NCBI GenBank assembly: GCA_938036585.1
Contig: CALHQN010000124.1
Location: 1 to 5,489, forward strand
DNA length: 5,489 bases
Direction: 5' to 3'
DNA from: an uncultured Campylobacter sp.
GTDB taxonomy: Bacteria; Campylobacterota; Campylobacteria; Campylobacterales; Campylobacteraceae
Shown: one piece after another, positions 1 through 5,489 of the stretch
Numbering within the stretch: position 1 is the stretch's first letter
How the letters are laid out: each line of letters opens with the position of its first letter
Made by a program: the position numbers and the translations under genes
The notes under the pieces: model-generated
What the model was told of the DNA's origin: nothing
What the model saw: the letters and a program-made list of their open reading frames with translations, nothing else
Database searches by the model: none

Positions 1-1221
1 CGCAGCTACGGCGGAGTTCGCCAGATACACCTCGCTCGTGCGATCTCCCATGCGGCCGACGAAGTTTCTATTCGTCGTGCTCACGCAGCGTTCCCCAACG
101 CCCAAAATCCCCATATATCCGCCCAGGCACGCGCCGCAGGTCGGGTTGCTCACGACTGCGCCTGCCTCGACGAAAATATCCCACAGCCCCTCTTTTTGCG
201 CGGCCAGAGCGATTTTTTGCGTCGCAGGCGTGATGATGAGGCGAGTTTTGCGCGCGACCTTGCGACCTTTTAAAATTTGCGCGGCGATCCGCAGATCGGA
301 GAGTCTGCCGTTGGTGCAGCTGCCGATAAATACCTGATCGACGGCGATGTCATCGCGCACCGCCTCGCGCACGCTCTTGCCATTGCTAGGTAGGAACGGA
401 TACGCGATCACCGGATCGAGCCTGCTCACGTCGATTTCTAAAATTTGCTCATAATTCGTGCCCTCGTCGGAGTAGTGAAATTTCGGCTCGGCGCGCAAAT
501 TTTTATCTGCCAAAAATTCCTTCGTGATCTCATCGACCGCGACGATACCGCTCTTGCCGCCCGCTTCGATCGCCATATTGCAAAGCGAAAATCTGCTATC
601 CATATCCAAATGCTCCAGCGCGTCGCCGCAGAACTCCAAAGCCTTATAGCGCGCGCCGTCCACGCCGATGAGGCGGATTACTTCCAGGATCAGATCCTTG
701 CCGTAGATGTGCGGCGCGGGCTTGCCGCGAAAGACCACTTTGATCGTAGGCGGTACTTTAAACCAATTCTTGCCCGTTATCATCGCAAAAGCAAGATCGG
801 TGCTGCCCATACCCGTCGCAAAGGCCCCCAGCGCGCCGTGGGTACAGGTGTGGCTGTCCGCGCCGATGATGACGTCGCCGGGCACTACGAGCCCTTTTTC
901 AGGCATCAGCGCGTGCTCGATACCCATATCTTTTTCGTCGAAATAATTTTTCAAATCGTGCTTGTAAGCAAACTCGCGTGAAATTTTAGCTTGGTTTGCG
1001 CTTAAAATATCCTTCGTAGGGATGTAGTGATCCATCACGATCGCAAAGCCGTCCGGGTTGGCGAGCTTTTTTGCGCCGCTAAGCTCGAACTGCTTGATCG
1101 AAATCGGCGTCGTGATGTCGTTGCCGATGATCATATCGATGGCGCTTTCGATGATCTGTCCCGCAAAAACCGCCTCGCCCACGTGCTCGCTAAAAATTTT
1201 CTCCGTGATCGTCTGCTTCAT
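1..1221 (-). CDS. leuC: 3-isopropylmalate dehydratase large subunit LeuC, 3' end cut off by the window edge
   Basis: With LeuD, this protein forms the cytoplasmic [4Fe-4S] isopropylmalate isomerase, which converts 2-isopropylmalate to 3-isopropylmalate in leucine synthesis. The minus strand reads open for 407 codons, from an ATG at 1221 to the left edge. Aconitase-family landmarks are clear: GADSHTCTHG at residues 120-129, GSCTNGR at 300-306 and NPTCGACLGG at 359-368. Cys302, Cys362 and Cys365 are the expected cluster ligands, and their spacing matches E. coli LeuC. The C-terminal STTNRNFVGRMGD segment (381-393) is also family-typical. The size fits the short LeuC type of about 420 residues, so only about 13 residues and the stop should be missing. 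An AAGGAG Shine-Dalgarno lies 5 bases before the ATG. As the first gene of its visible transcript it is not in leuABCD order; leuD may lie beyond the left edge, but this cannot be seen. A homoaconitase-like role is less likely but not excluded by sequence alone. Confidence 0.95.
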   Translation of the reverse strand, partial: MKQTITEKIFSEHVGEAVFAGQIIESAIDMIIGNDITTPISIKQFELSGAKKLANPDGFAIVMDHYIPTKDILSANQAKISREFAYKHDLKNYFDEKDMGIEHALMPEKGLVVPGDVIIGADSHTCTHGALGAFATGMGSTDLAFAMITGKNWFKVPPTIKVVFRGKPAPHIYGKDLILEVIRLIGVDGARYKALEFCGDALEHLDMDSRFSLCNMAIEAGGKSGIVAVDEITKEFLADKNLRAEPKFHYSDEGTNYEQILEIDVSRLDPVIAYPFLPSNGKSVREAVRDDIAVDQVFIGSCTNGRLSDLRIAAQILKGRKVARKTRLIITPATQKIALAAQKEGLWDIFVEAGAVVSNPTCGACLGGYMGILGVGERCVSTTNRNFVGRMGDRTSEVYLANSAVAA

Positions 1222-1253
1222 AAAATCTCCTTCGTGTCGGTTAAATTTGCGCG

Positions 1254-1259
1254 ATTTTA
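1254..1259 (-). promoter_or_regulatory. Candidate -10 box for leuC
   Basis: On the minus strand, TAAAAT occurs 32 bases before the leuC ATG, inside the divergent intergenic region. A TTGCAA word lies 19 bases further upstream. TATGAT on the minus strand at 1268-1273 is an alternative -10. Campylobacter sigma-70 promoters often have a recognisable -10 and no clear -35, so the choice between the two is uncertain. Confidence 0.3.
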
Positions 1260-1266
1260 GCTAAAA
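1255..1266. repeat. 12-bp perfect palindrome between divergent genes
   Basis: TTTTAGCTAAAA reads the same on both strands. It sits about 33 bases before leuC and about 50 bases before the nitroreductase start, overlapping the candidate leuC -10. Its symmetry and position fit a dimeric regulator's operator. No known regulator site is recognised, and an AT-rich palindrome of this length could arise by chance. Confidence 0.4.
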
Positions 1267-1291
1267 AATCATAAATTTTTGCAATTTTATG

Positions 1292-1297
1292 TATAAT
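1292..1297 (+). promoter_or_regulatory. Candidate -10 box for the nitroreductase operon
   Basis: A perfect TATAAT preceded by TG lies 18 bases before the first ATG. The upstream stretch has spaced T-runs at 1276-1280 and 1285-1288, resembling the periodic AT-rich pattern of Campylobacter sigma-70 promoters in place of a -35 box. A start near 1303-1305 would give a very short leader beginning at about the Shine-Dalgarno. Confidence 0.55.
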
Positions 1298-1305
1298 TGA
1301 GCCGC

Positions 1306-1311
1306 AAGGAG
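1306..1311 (+). promoter_or_regulatory. Shine-Dalgarno of the nitroreductase gene
   Basis: AAGGAG precedes two adjacent in-frame ATG codons. The spacer is 4 bases to the ATG at 1316 and 7 bases to the ATG at 1319. The second spacing is closer to the usual optimum, so the true protein may begin at 1319 and be one residue shorter. Confidence 0.65.
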
Positions 1312-1315
1312 CGAG

Positions 1316-1843
1316 ATGATGGAAATTTTAGATATTTTTGCAAACCGCAGAAGCGTCAGAAAATATACGGATGCGCCGCTTGAGAACGAGGCGCTGGATA
1401 AAATTTTAAAAGCGGGCCTGCTTGCGCCGTCGGGACGCGCGCTCTGTCCGTGGGAGTTTATCCTCGTGCGCGACAAACGGATGCTTGAGCGGCTAAGCGC
1501 GTGCCGCGCAAGCGGAGCGGATATGCTAAAACAGGCCGCAGCCGCGATCGTCGTGATCGCAGATACGCAGAAGCAGGACGTCTGGATCGAGGACTGCTCG
1601 GTGGCGCTAGGCTACATGCACCTTGCCGCAAGCGCGCTAAATCTCGGCAGCTGCTGGGTGCAGGTAAGGCTGCGCGCCGCCGTGGACGGACGCAGCTCGG
1701 AAGAATTTTTGCGCGAGTCGCTGGGCTTTCCGCTAAATTTCAAAGCAGAAGCGATACTGGCCCTCGGCGTACCGCAACAGCACCCGAGCCCGCACGATCT
1801 GCAAAAGCTGAATTTAGCCAAAATCCACAAAGAGAAATTTTAA
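1316..1843 (+). CDS. Small nitroreductase-family FMN oxidoreductase
   Basis: This is a predicted cytoplasmic NAD(P)H-dependent flavin oxidoreductase of the nitroreductase superfamily. The substrate cannot be told from sequence. At 175 residues it belongs to the short subgroup. It opens with the typical FMN-phosphate-binding RRSVRKY at 11-17, continues with APSGRALCPWEF at 37-48 (the SGR...PW flavin loop), and has a WIEDCSVALGYMHLAA helix (90-105) characteristic of the family's dimer core. LNLGSCWVQ (109-117) and LALGVP (148-153) form the C-terminal flavin-contacting region. The tail KIHKEKF resembles the KVHYEKF ending of related short nitroreductases. Starts at 1316 and 1319 are both possible. 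It is divergent from leuC, and its stop is 5 bases before the next gene, which suggests co-transcription. It is not evidently RdxA or FrxA, which are longer, so no gene symbol is given. Confidence 0.9.
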   Translation: MMEILDIFANRRSVRKYTDAPLENEALDKILKAGLLAPSGRALCPWEFILVRDKRMLERLSACRASGADMLKQAAAAIVVIADTQKQDVWIEDCSVALGYMHLAASALNLGSCWVQVRLRAAVDGRSSEEFLRESLGFPLNFKAEAILALGVPQQHPSPHDLQKLNLAKIHKEKF

Positions 1844-1848
1844 CGCGT

Positions 1849-3177
1849 ATGAAGTATCAAAGCTTAATTCAAATTTGCGACTATCTGCAAAGCAAAAAAT
1901 TTATCTCGCACATAAAGCGCGCGGGCGATAATCTTTTTAAAATTTGCTTCGACGGCGACGAGACGCTGTTTTTCGATATGGACAAAACGAGCTCGAACAT
2001 CCACAAAAACGACGGCTTCGTGGAGAGCAAAATCTACAAGGCGCCCTTTGACGTGGTGCTTGCCAAGCGCTTTGTGAAAAGTAAAATTTTAAATATTGCC
2101 GTGCCGCAAAATAATAGAATTTTATCCCTTCGCGCCGAGCTTAGCGCGGGCTATAAAAGGCTCGTTTCGGAGATCTATTTTGAATTTACCGGGCGCTTTA
2201 CGAACGTCATCATCACGGATGAGGCGGGGGTTATTTTGGAGGCGCTGCGCCACTTCGATAACGATTTTAGAAGCATTCGCGTCGGCAAAAAACTGATCCC
2301 GCTGCCCCCGCGCGAGATAAAAGAGCAAAAGGCGGCGCGCATAGAGGATTTTAGCGCCTTTTTCGAAGCGGAATTTAAAAGCTTAAACGAGCGCAAGATC
2401 ACCTCGCTAAAAAACGTAAAGCTTGCTCGCATCGAGAAAAAAACGGAGGTTTTGAACCAAGGCTTAAAGGAGCTTCCAAGCGCGGCCGAGCTTTTGGGGC
2501 GGGCCGAGTTTTTTAGCCTGCGCGCCGATCTGCTGAAGGAAAATTTATACAAAATCAAAGACTACGAAAGGCACATTTCGCTCATTTCGCGCGCCGGCGA
2601 GCGGGTGGAGTTTAATATACAAGACCCGCCTAAAATCGCGCTCTCGCAGCTGTATACCGAAGCAAAAAGGCTGCGAAACAAAAGCGCAAATTTGCACCTG
2701 GAGGAGCAAAATCTAAAAAGCAAGTTGGAATTTTACGAAAGCCTGCGCGAGCTGATCCAAAACGCGCAGAGCGAGCAGGAGCTTGAAATTTTGCTTCCGC
2801 GCAAACGTATCGTGCAGGAGCGGCGCAAGGAGAGCGAGGGCGAACAGGACGTGCAGAACTTCTATCTGGGCGATTTTAAAATCAGCGTCGGCAAAAACGA
2901 GCGCGGCAACATCCGCCTGCTTAAAAACAGCGGCAAGGAGGACTTTTGGTTTCACCTCAAAGACGTTCCTAGCGCGCACGTAATCGTAAAGACGAACAAA
3001 CAAAACCTAAGCGAGGAGGCGGTGCAGATGGCCGCTAAAATCTGCGTAAATTTCAGCGTCAAAGGGGGCGGAAAATATCTCGTCGATTACACCAAACGTC
3101 AAAATGTCAAAATCAACGAAGGTGCTTTAGTAAACTACGTAAATTTTAAAACAATTAGCGTTTTAAAGCCGCAATAA
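1849..3177 (+). CDS. NFACT / RqcH-family protein (formerly 'fibronectin-binding protein'), compact form
   Basis: This family includes bacterial RqcH and eukaryotic NEMF/Rqc2, which bind obstructed 50S subunits carrying peptidyl-tRNA and recruit tRNA-Ala for C-terminal tailing. The old label 'fibronectin/fibrinogen-binding' comes from Gram-positive relatives. The ATG at 1849 gives 442 residues and a family-typical N-terminus (MKYQSLIQICDYLQSKKFIS). NFACT-N spans about 1-155, with FEFTGRFTNVIITDE at 111-125. A coiled-coil middle domain runs from about 165 to 330 and includes LLKENLYKIKDYE (228-240). NFACT-R spans about 335-440, with DFWFHLKDVPSAHVIV at 365-380. B. subtilis RqcH is about 570 residues; the shortfall lies mainly where the HhH segment should be, after about residue 155. 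GYKR (101-104) occupies the place where a DR motif is expected. The gene begins 5 bases after the nitroreductase stop with no good Shine-Dalgarno, suggesting translational coupling. The same frame is open upstream to 1501, but that stretch is the nitroreductase gene read out of frame. Confidence 0.88.
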   Translation: MKYQSLIQICDYLQSKKFISHIKRAGDNLFKICFDGDETLFFDMDKTSSNIHKNDGFVESKIYKAPFDVVLAKRFVKSKILNIAVPQNNRILSLRAELSAGYKRLVSEIYFEFTGRFTNVIITDEAGVILEALRHFDNDFRSIRVGKKLIPLPPREIKEQKAARIEDFSAFFEAEFKSLNERKITSLKNVKLARIEKKTEVLNQGLKELPSAAELLGRAEFFSLRADLLKENLYKIKDYERHISLISRAGERVEFNIQDPPKIALSQLYTEAKRLRNKSANLHLEEQNLKSKLEFYESLRELIQNAQSEQELEILLPRKRIVQERRKESEGEQDVQNFYLGDFKISVGKNERGNIRLLKNSGKEDFWFHLKDVPSAHVIVKTNKQNLSEEAVQMAAKICVNFSVKGGGKYLVDYTKRQNVKINEGALVNYVNFKTISVLKPQ

Positions 3178-3189
3178 GCGAGCTTGCGA

Positions 3190-3195
3190 TATAAT
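3190..3195 (+). promoter_or_regulatory. Candidate -10 box before cdsA
   Basis: TATAAT lies in the 46-base gap between the NFACT gene and cdsA, 28 bases before the cdsA ATG. No convincing -35 is present, which is common in Campylobacter. It could provide separate expression of cdsA-dxr inside a longer operon. Confidence 0.4.
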
Positions 3196-3212
3196 TGCTC
3201 AAAATAAATTCC

Positions 3213-3217
3213 AAGGA
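3213..3217 (+). promoter_or_regulatory. Shine-Dalgarno of cdsA
   Basis: AAGGA is followed by a 6-base spacer to the ATG at 3224. This fixes the cdsA start. Confidence 0.75.
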
Positions 3218-3223
3218 AATTCT

Positions 3224-3985
3224 ATGAAGCAAAGAATAATCACGGCAAGCATTTTACTCGCCGTATTTTTAGCTCTAATTCTCATAAACGCCAGGTGGCT
3301 AAATTTCGCCATATTTGCGCTGATACTCGTGCTTGCGTTTTACGAAAGCCTGAAGCTTTGGATGCTGGAGGATGAGGGCAAGAAGTGGCTGGCGCTCGCG
3401 CTTGCATTTTTCGCGCTGCTGCCGTTTACGCAGACCGACGAGCCCTTCGTCTCGGCGTTAAAAGTTAGCATCCTAGCGATCGTATGCGTCGTCTCGGTCG
3501 TAGCTTTCACCAAAGGTCCTAGCCTAAAGATCGCGCTTCCTTTCATCTACCCGGTAACGCCGATCTTTCTGATGTGGGCGGTTTACGATGATTTGGGAGT
3601 CTTTCACTTCGTCTGGCTGATCTTCATCGTCATCGCCAGCGACAGCGGCGCGTATTTTATCGGTAGAGCCTTCGGCAAAACTCCGCTAAGCGCTAGCTCG
3701 CCGAATAAAACCGTAGAGGGCGTGCTAGGCGGTCTTGCGCTTGCGCTCATCGTAAGCTTTCTTTACGCGCGCATCTTTACCAATCTGCCGTCGCTTGAAA
3801 TTTTAAGCAAAACCATCGTGATCGTCATCTTTAGCGCACTAGGCGATCTATTTGAAAGCTATCTAAAGCGCGCGGCGGGCCTTAAAGACAGCGGCGCGCT
3901 CTTTCCGGGACACGGCGGGATCTTAGACCGCATCGACGGCTATATGTTCGGCGCAATCGCGATGGCGATAGTCTATTCATGGTAG
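3224..3985 (+). CDS. cdsA: Phosphatidate cytidylyltransferase CdsA
   Basis: CdsA is an inner-membrane enzyme that makes CDP-diacylglycerol from phosphatidic acid and CTP, the branch precursor of phosphatidylethanolamine, phosphatidylglycerol and cardiolipin. The protein has 253 residues with multiple hydrophobic segments, at roughly 7-21, 26-41, 55-69, 80-95, 104-121, 126-139, 167-183 and 197-210. The C-terminal CDS signature is complete: S212-x-L-K215-R216, K221-D222, then PGHGGILDRID (228-238) with His230, Asp235 and Asp238. The preceding SDSGAYFIGRAFGK (139-152) and SPNKTVEG (159-166) are also conserved family segments. The length is slightly below that of E. coli CdsA. The start is supported by an AAGGA site. 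Its last 7 bases overlap the start of dxr, so the two are almost certainly co-transcribed and translationally coupled. Confidence 0.96.
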   Translation: MKQRIITASILLAVFLALILINARWLNFAIFALILVLAFYESLKLWMLEDEGKKWLALALAFFALLPFTQTDEPFVSALKVSILAIVCVVSVVAFTKGPSLKIALPFIYPVTPIFLMWAVYDDLGVFHFVWLIFIVIASDSGAYFIGRAFGKTPLSASSPNKTVEGVLGGLALALIVSFLYARIFTNLPSLEILSKTIVIVIFSALGDLFESYLKRAAGLKDSGALFPGHGGILDRIDGYMFGAIAMAIVYSW

Positions 3986-5079
3986 TTTTAGGCTCTACGG
4001 GCTCTATCGGCACAAACACCCTAGACGTAGCCGCGCGCAGCGGCAGTATGATCGAAGCGCTTAGCTGCGGGCGCAATATCAAGCTTCTGAACGAACAGAT
4101 CGCGAAATTTCACCCAAAGCTCGTCTGCATCGCGGATGCGCAGCAGAAAAGCGCAGTAGATCACGAGCGGGTATTTTGCGGCGCGGATGGAATTTTGCAG
4201 ATGCTTGCGGAGTGCAAAAGCACGACCGTGGTAAACGCTCTCGTAGGCTTTGCGGGTATGATGCCGAGCTTAAAGACCCAAGAGCTTGGAAAGAGGCTCT
4301 GTCTAGCCAACAAAGAAAGCCTGGTCGTCGGCGGGAAATTTCTGCAAACGGATAAAATTTACCCGATCGACAGCGAGCATTTCGGACTGAAATTTTTACT
4401 TAGCAATGCCAAAATCCCCGTTTCGCGCCTAATTATCACGGCTAGCGGCGGTGCGTTTTACGATGTGCCGCTAACGCAGCTGGGCTCGCTCACGCCGCAA
4501 AACGCCCTAAAGCACCCCAACTGGAAGATGGGCGCGAAGATCACGATCGACAGCGCCACGATGGCGAATAAGCTCTTTGAGGTGATCGAGGCGTTTTGGC
4601 TCTACGGCACGCGCGAGATCGATGCGCTTATCGAGCGCACCTCACAGATCCACGCGCTAGTCGAATTCGCAGACGGCTCTACGACGGCGCATATTAGCAG
4701 GGCCGATATGCGCCTAGCTATCGCGCACGCGATGTTTAGCGGCGATGTACGGGAGCAGATCACCGCACCCGTGGATCTGTGTGCCCTGCGACCGATAGAA
4801 TTTAAGCCGATCGACGAGATGAAATTTCAAATCTTTACCCTCAAAGACGCGCTGTTAGCAAACCCCGATCTAGGCGTTGTCATCAACGCCGCGAACGAAG
4901 CGGGCGTAAATGCGTTTTTGCAGCAGCGGTGCCGCTTCACCGACATTGCGCGCGTCGTGCTGAAGTGCGCGGAGAAATTTAACTCGCCTAGCGTAACGGA
5001 TGCGGACGCGCTTGCGGCGGTAGACGCGAGCGCGCGAGCGTATGCAAACGAACTGTTGAAATTTGACGGCGAGCTTTAA
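3979..5079 (+). CDS. dxr: 1-deoxy-D-xylulose 5-phosphate reductoisomerase Dxr (IspC)
   Basis: Dxr converts 1-deoxy-D-xylulose 5-phosphate to 2-C-methyl-D-erythritol 4-phosphate with NADPH and a divalent metal. It is the committed step of the MEP isoprenoid pathway and the target of fosmidomycin. The 366-residue protein is close to epsilonproteobacterial length. The NADPH-binding GSTGSIGTNTLDV sits at 5-17 and ANKESLV at 110-116. The metal site is present: Asp131 and Glu133 in PIDSEH (129-134), and Glu201 in MANKLFEVIEA (195-205). ASGGAF (155-160) and HPNWKMG (179-185) supply further active-site residues, including the flap tryptophan Trp182. NAANEAGV (303-310) marks the C-terminal domain. The ATG at 3979 lies inside the end of cdsA, and the start MVVLGSTG is as short as expected for this group. 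No strong Shine-Dalgarno is visible, so translation probably depends on ribosomes finishing cdsA. All expected catalytic residues are present. Confidence 0.97.
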   Translation: MVVLGSTGSIGTNTLDVAARSGSMIEALSCGRNIKLLNEQIAKFHPKLVCIADAQQKSAVDHERVFCGADGILQMLAECKSTTVVNALVGFAGMMPSLKTQELGKRLCLANKESLVVGGKFLQTDKIYPIDSEHFGLKFLLSNAKIPVSRLIITASGGAFYDVPLTQLGSLTPQNALKHPNWKMGAKITIDSATMANKLFEVIEAFWLYGTREIDALIERTSQIHALVEFADGSTTAHISRADMRLAIAHAMFSGDVREQITAPVDLCALRPIEFKPIDEMKFQIFTLKDALLANPDLGVVINAANEAGVNAFLQQRCRFTDIARVVLKCAEKFNSPSVTDADALAAVDASARAYANELLKFDGEL

Positions 5080-5095
5080 GCCTAACTTTGTCTGC

Positions 5096-5116
5096 TTAAA
5101 TTTAGAGGTTAAATTT
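5096..5116. repeat. Short tandem TTAAATTT copies downstream of dxr
   Basis: TTAAATTT occurs at 5096-5103 and again at 5109-5116, a period of 13 bases. Further AAATTT words follow at 5140-5145 and 5180-5185. The word is common across this window, so the pair may reflect genome-wide word bias and not a binding site. Confidence 0.3.
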
Positions 5117-5124
5117 GAGCTATC

Positions 5125-5140
5125 TTACCGCAAGCGGTGA
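5125..5140 (+). terminator. Weak hairpin after dxr, possible terminator or processing site
   Basis: TTACCG and CGGTGA can pair (one G-U) around a CAAG loop, about 45 bases after the dxr stop. The six-pair stem is followed by AATTT, not a real T-run, so intrinsic termination would be weak at best. It may only be a chance hairpin in the gap. Confidence 0.25.
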
Positions 5141-5145
5141 AATTT

Positions 5146-5149
5146 AGGA
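5146..5149 (+). promoter_or_regulatory. Shine-Dalgarno supporting a TTG start
   Basis: AGGA lies 7 bases before the TTG at 5157. It follows an in-frame TAG at 5145-5147 that rules out any start further upstream, leaving TTG as the only sensible initiation codon near the beginning of this frame. Confidence 0.5.
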
Positions 5150-5156
5150 TCAAAAA

Positions 5157-5489
5157 TTGTTAGACATACAAACTATCGTAAATTTAGAAAAGGAGCGCCG
5201 CAAGCTGCTGCAAAGCTGTATAAAATGGAAAATAATAAGCCTGCTTAAAGCCTGTGCGATATTTATCCCGCTGATTTGTTTGATGATATACAAGGCTCGC
5301 GGAGAAAAAATATCTTTTGAGCTGCTATCGGAAATTTTATTTGCTCTAATAATGCTGTACTTTGCATATAGGTTATTTTACGAAAAAACCCACAAAGTCA
5401 AAATGCGAGAATTTGCGCTGCAATACAAAGCCCTCTACATAGCACCCTACGTCGAAAATCTAGGATACAAATACAACAGATTCGGTGCC
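5157..5489 (+). CDS. Two-helix membrane protein, possibly DUF3137 family, 3' end cut off by the window edge
   Basis: The frame is open for 111 codons from TTG to the right edge. It begins M-LDIQTIVNLEKERRKLLQS (TTG read as Met), a short charged amphipathic stretch. Two hydrophobic segments follow at about 26-45 and 56-75, separated by a short polar loop (KARGEKIS). After residue 76 the chain is basic and soluble-looking (FALQYKALYIAPYVENLGYKY, 86-106). A charged N-terminus, a close pair of membrane helices and then a soluble domain is the layout of DUF3137 proteins, which are common in Campylobacter and have no known function; this assignment is from pattern memory only. The basic flanks suggest that both ends face the cytoplasm. 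The DNA appears more AT-rich than in dxr. It lies 77 bases after dxr, so it may be read through from that operon or have its own promoter, which I could not identify. Confidence 0.65.
   Translation, partial: MLDIQTIVNLEKERRKLLQSCIKWKIISLLKACAIFIPLICLMIYKARGEKISFELLSEILFALIMLYFAYRLFYEKTHKVKMREFALQYKALYIAPYVENLGYKYNRFGA

Noticed and set aside
38..1264. Several plus-strand open frames of 68-178 codons
   Set aside because: They are antisense to leuC, which is open throughout on the minus strand with all cluster cysteines. Their translations are low-complexity and match no family I recognise.
1501..1848. A 116-codon N-terminal extension of the NFACT protein
   Set aside because: The stretch overlaps the nitroreductase gene in another frame, is arginine-rich and lacks family similarity. 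The ATG at 1849 gives the normal NFACT N-terminus.
2175..2558. A 127-codon minus-strand frame inside the NFACT gene
   Set aside because: It is serine- and lysine-rich antisense translation of a well-supported coding region, with no promoter or ribosome site.
2713..3003. A 96-codon minus-strand frame over the NFACT-R domain
   Set aside because: It is a shadow of the conserved NFACT-R coding sequence, caused by third-position composition.
3170..3188. Hairpin CGCAA/TTGCG around the NFACT stop codon as a terminator
   Set aside because: The stem is only 5 bp with a 9-base loop and has no following T-run; it more likely reflects chance pairing near the candidate cdsA promoter.
5190..5195. AAGGAG as a ribosome site for a start inside the last gene
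   Set aside because: No ATG, GTG or TTG follows at suitable distance in the open frame; the bases simply encode Lys-Glu in the N-terminal helix.
1..5489. CRISPR array, insertion sequence, toxin-antitoxin pair or phage-defence genes
   Set aside because: No spaced direct repeats, transposase motifs, terminal inverted repeats or defence domains were seen. Coding density is taken up by recognisable housekeeping genes.

Overview
The window looks like chromosomal DNA from a Campylobacter, probably one of the species with higher GC content (the C. gracilis / C. showae / C. rectus type). This assignment is an inference. It rests on the mix of GC-rich codons with recurrent ATTTTA and AAATTT words, on the epsilonproteobacterial character of the proteins, and on gene order. 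From memory, the block NFACT protein - cdsA - dxr has a counterpart in C. jejuni. No mobile element, CRISPR array, tRNA or rRNA is visible.

Layout: bases 1-1221 carry leuC on the minus strand, cut by the left edge of the window. A 94-bp divergent intergenic region (1222-1315) holds candidate promoters in both directions and a 12-bp perfect palindrome. From 1316 to the right edge everything reads on the plus strand: a small FMN nitroreductase (1316-1843), a compact NFACT/RqcH-family protein (1849-3177), cdsA (3224-3985), dxr (3979-5079) and the 5' part of a two-helix membrane protein that probably starts at a TTG (5157 to the edge). The gaps are 5, 46, -7 and 77 bases, so the first four plus-strand genes are likely one operon, with a possible extra promoter before cdsA. 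The last gene may be attached to the same operon or separate from it.

The genes do mostly separate housekeeping jobs. LeuC is the large subunit of isopropylmalate isomerase in leucine synthesis. CdsA makes CDP-diacylglycerol for phospholipids. Dxr commits carbon to the MEP isoprenoid pathway. The NFACT protein belongs to the family that rescues stalled 50S ribosomes. The cdsA-dxr pair puts two precursor steps for membrane and cell-envelope synthesis under coupled translation.

I found no convincing undescribed system. The points most worth a second look are the NFACT protein, which appears to lack the HhH segment and to have KR where the family normally has the DR motif, the palindrome in the leuC/nitroreductase intergenic region, and the TTG-started membrane protein at the right edge.
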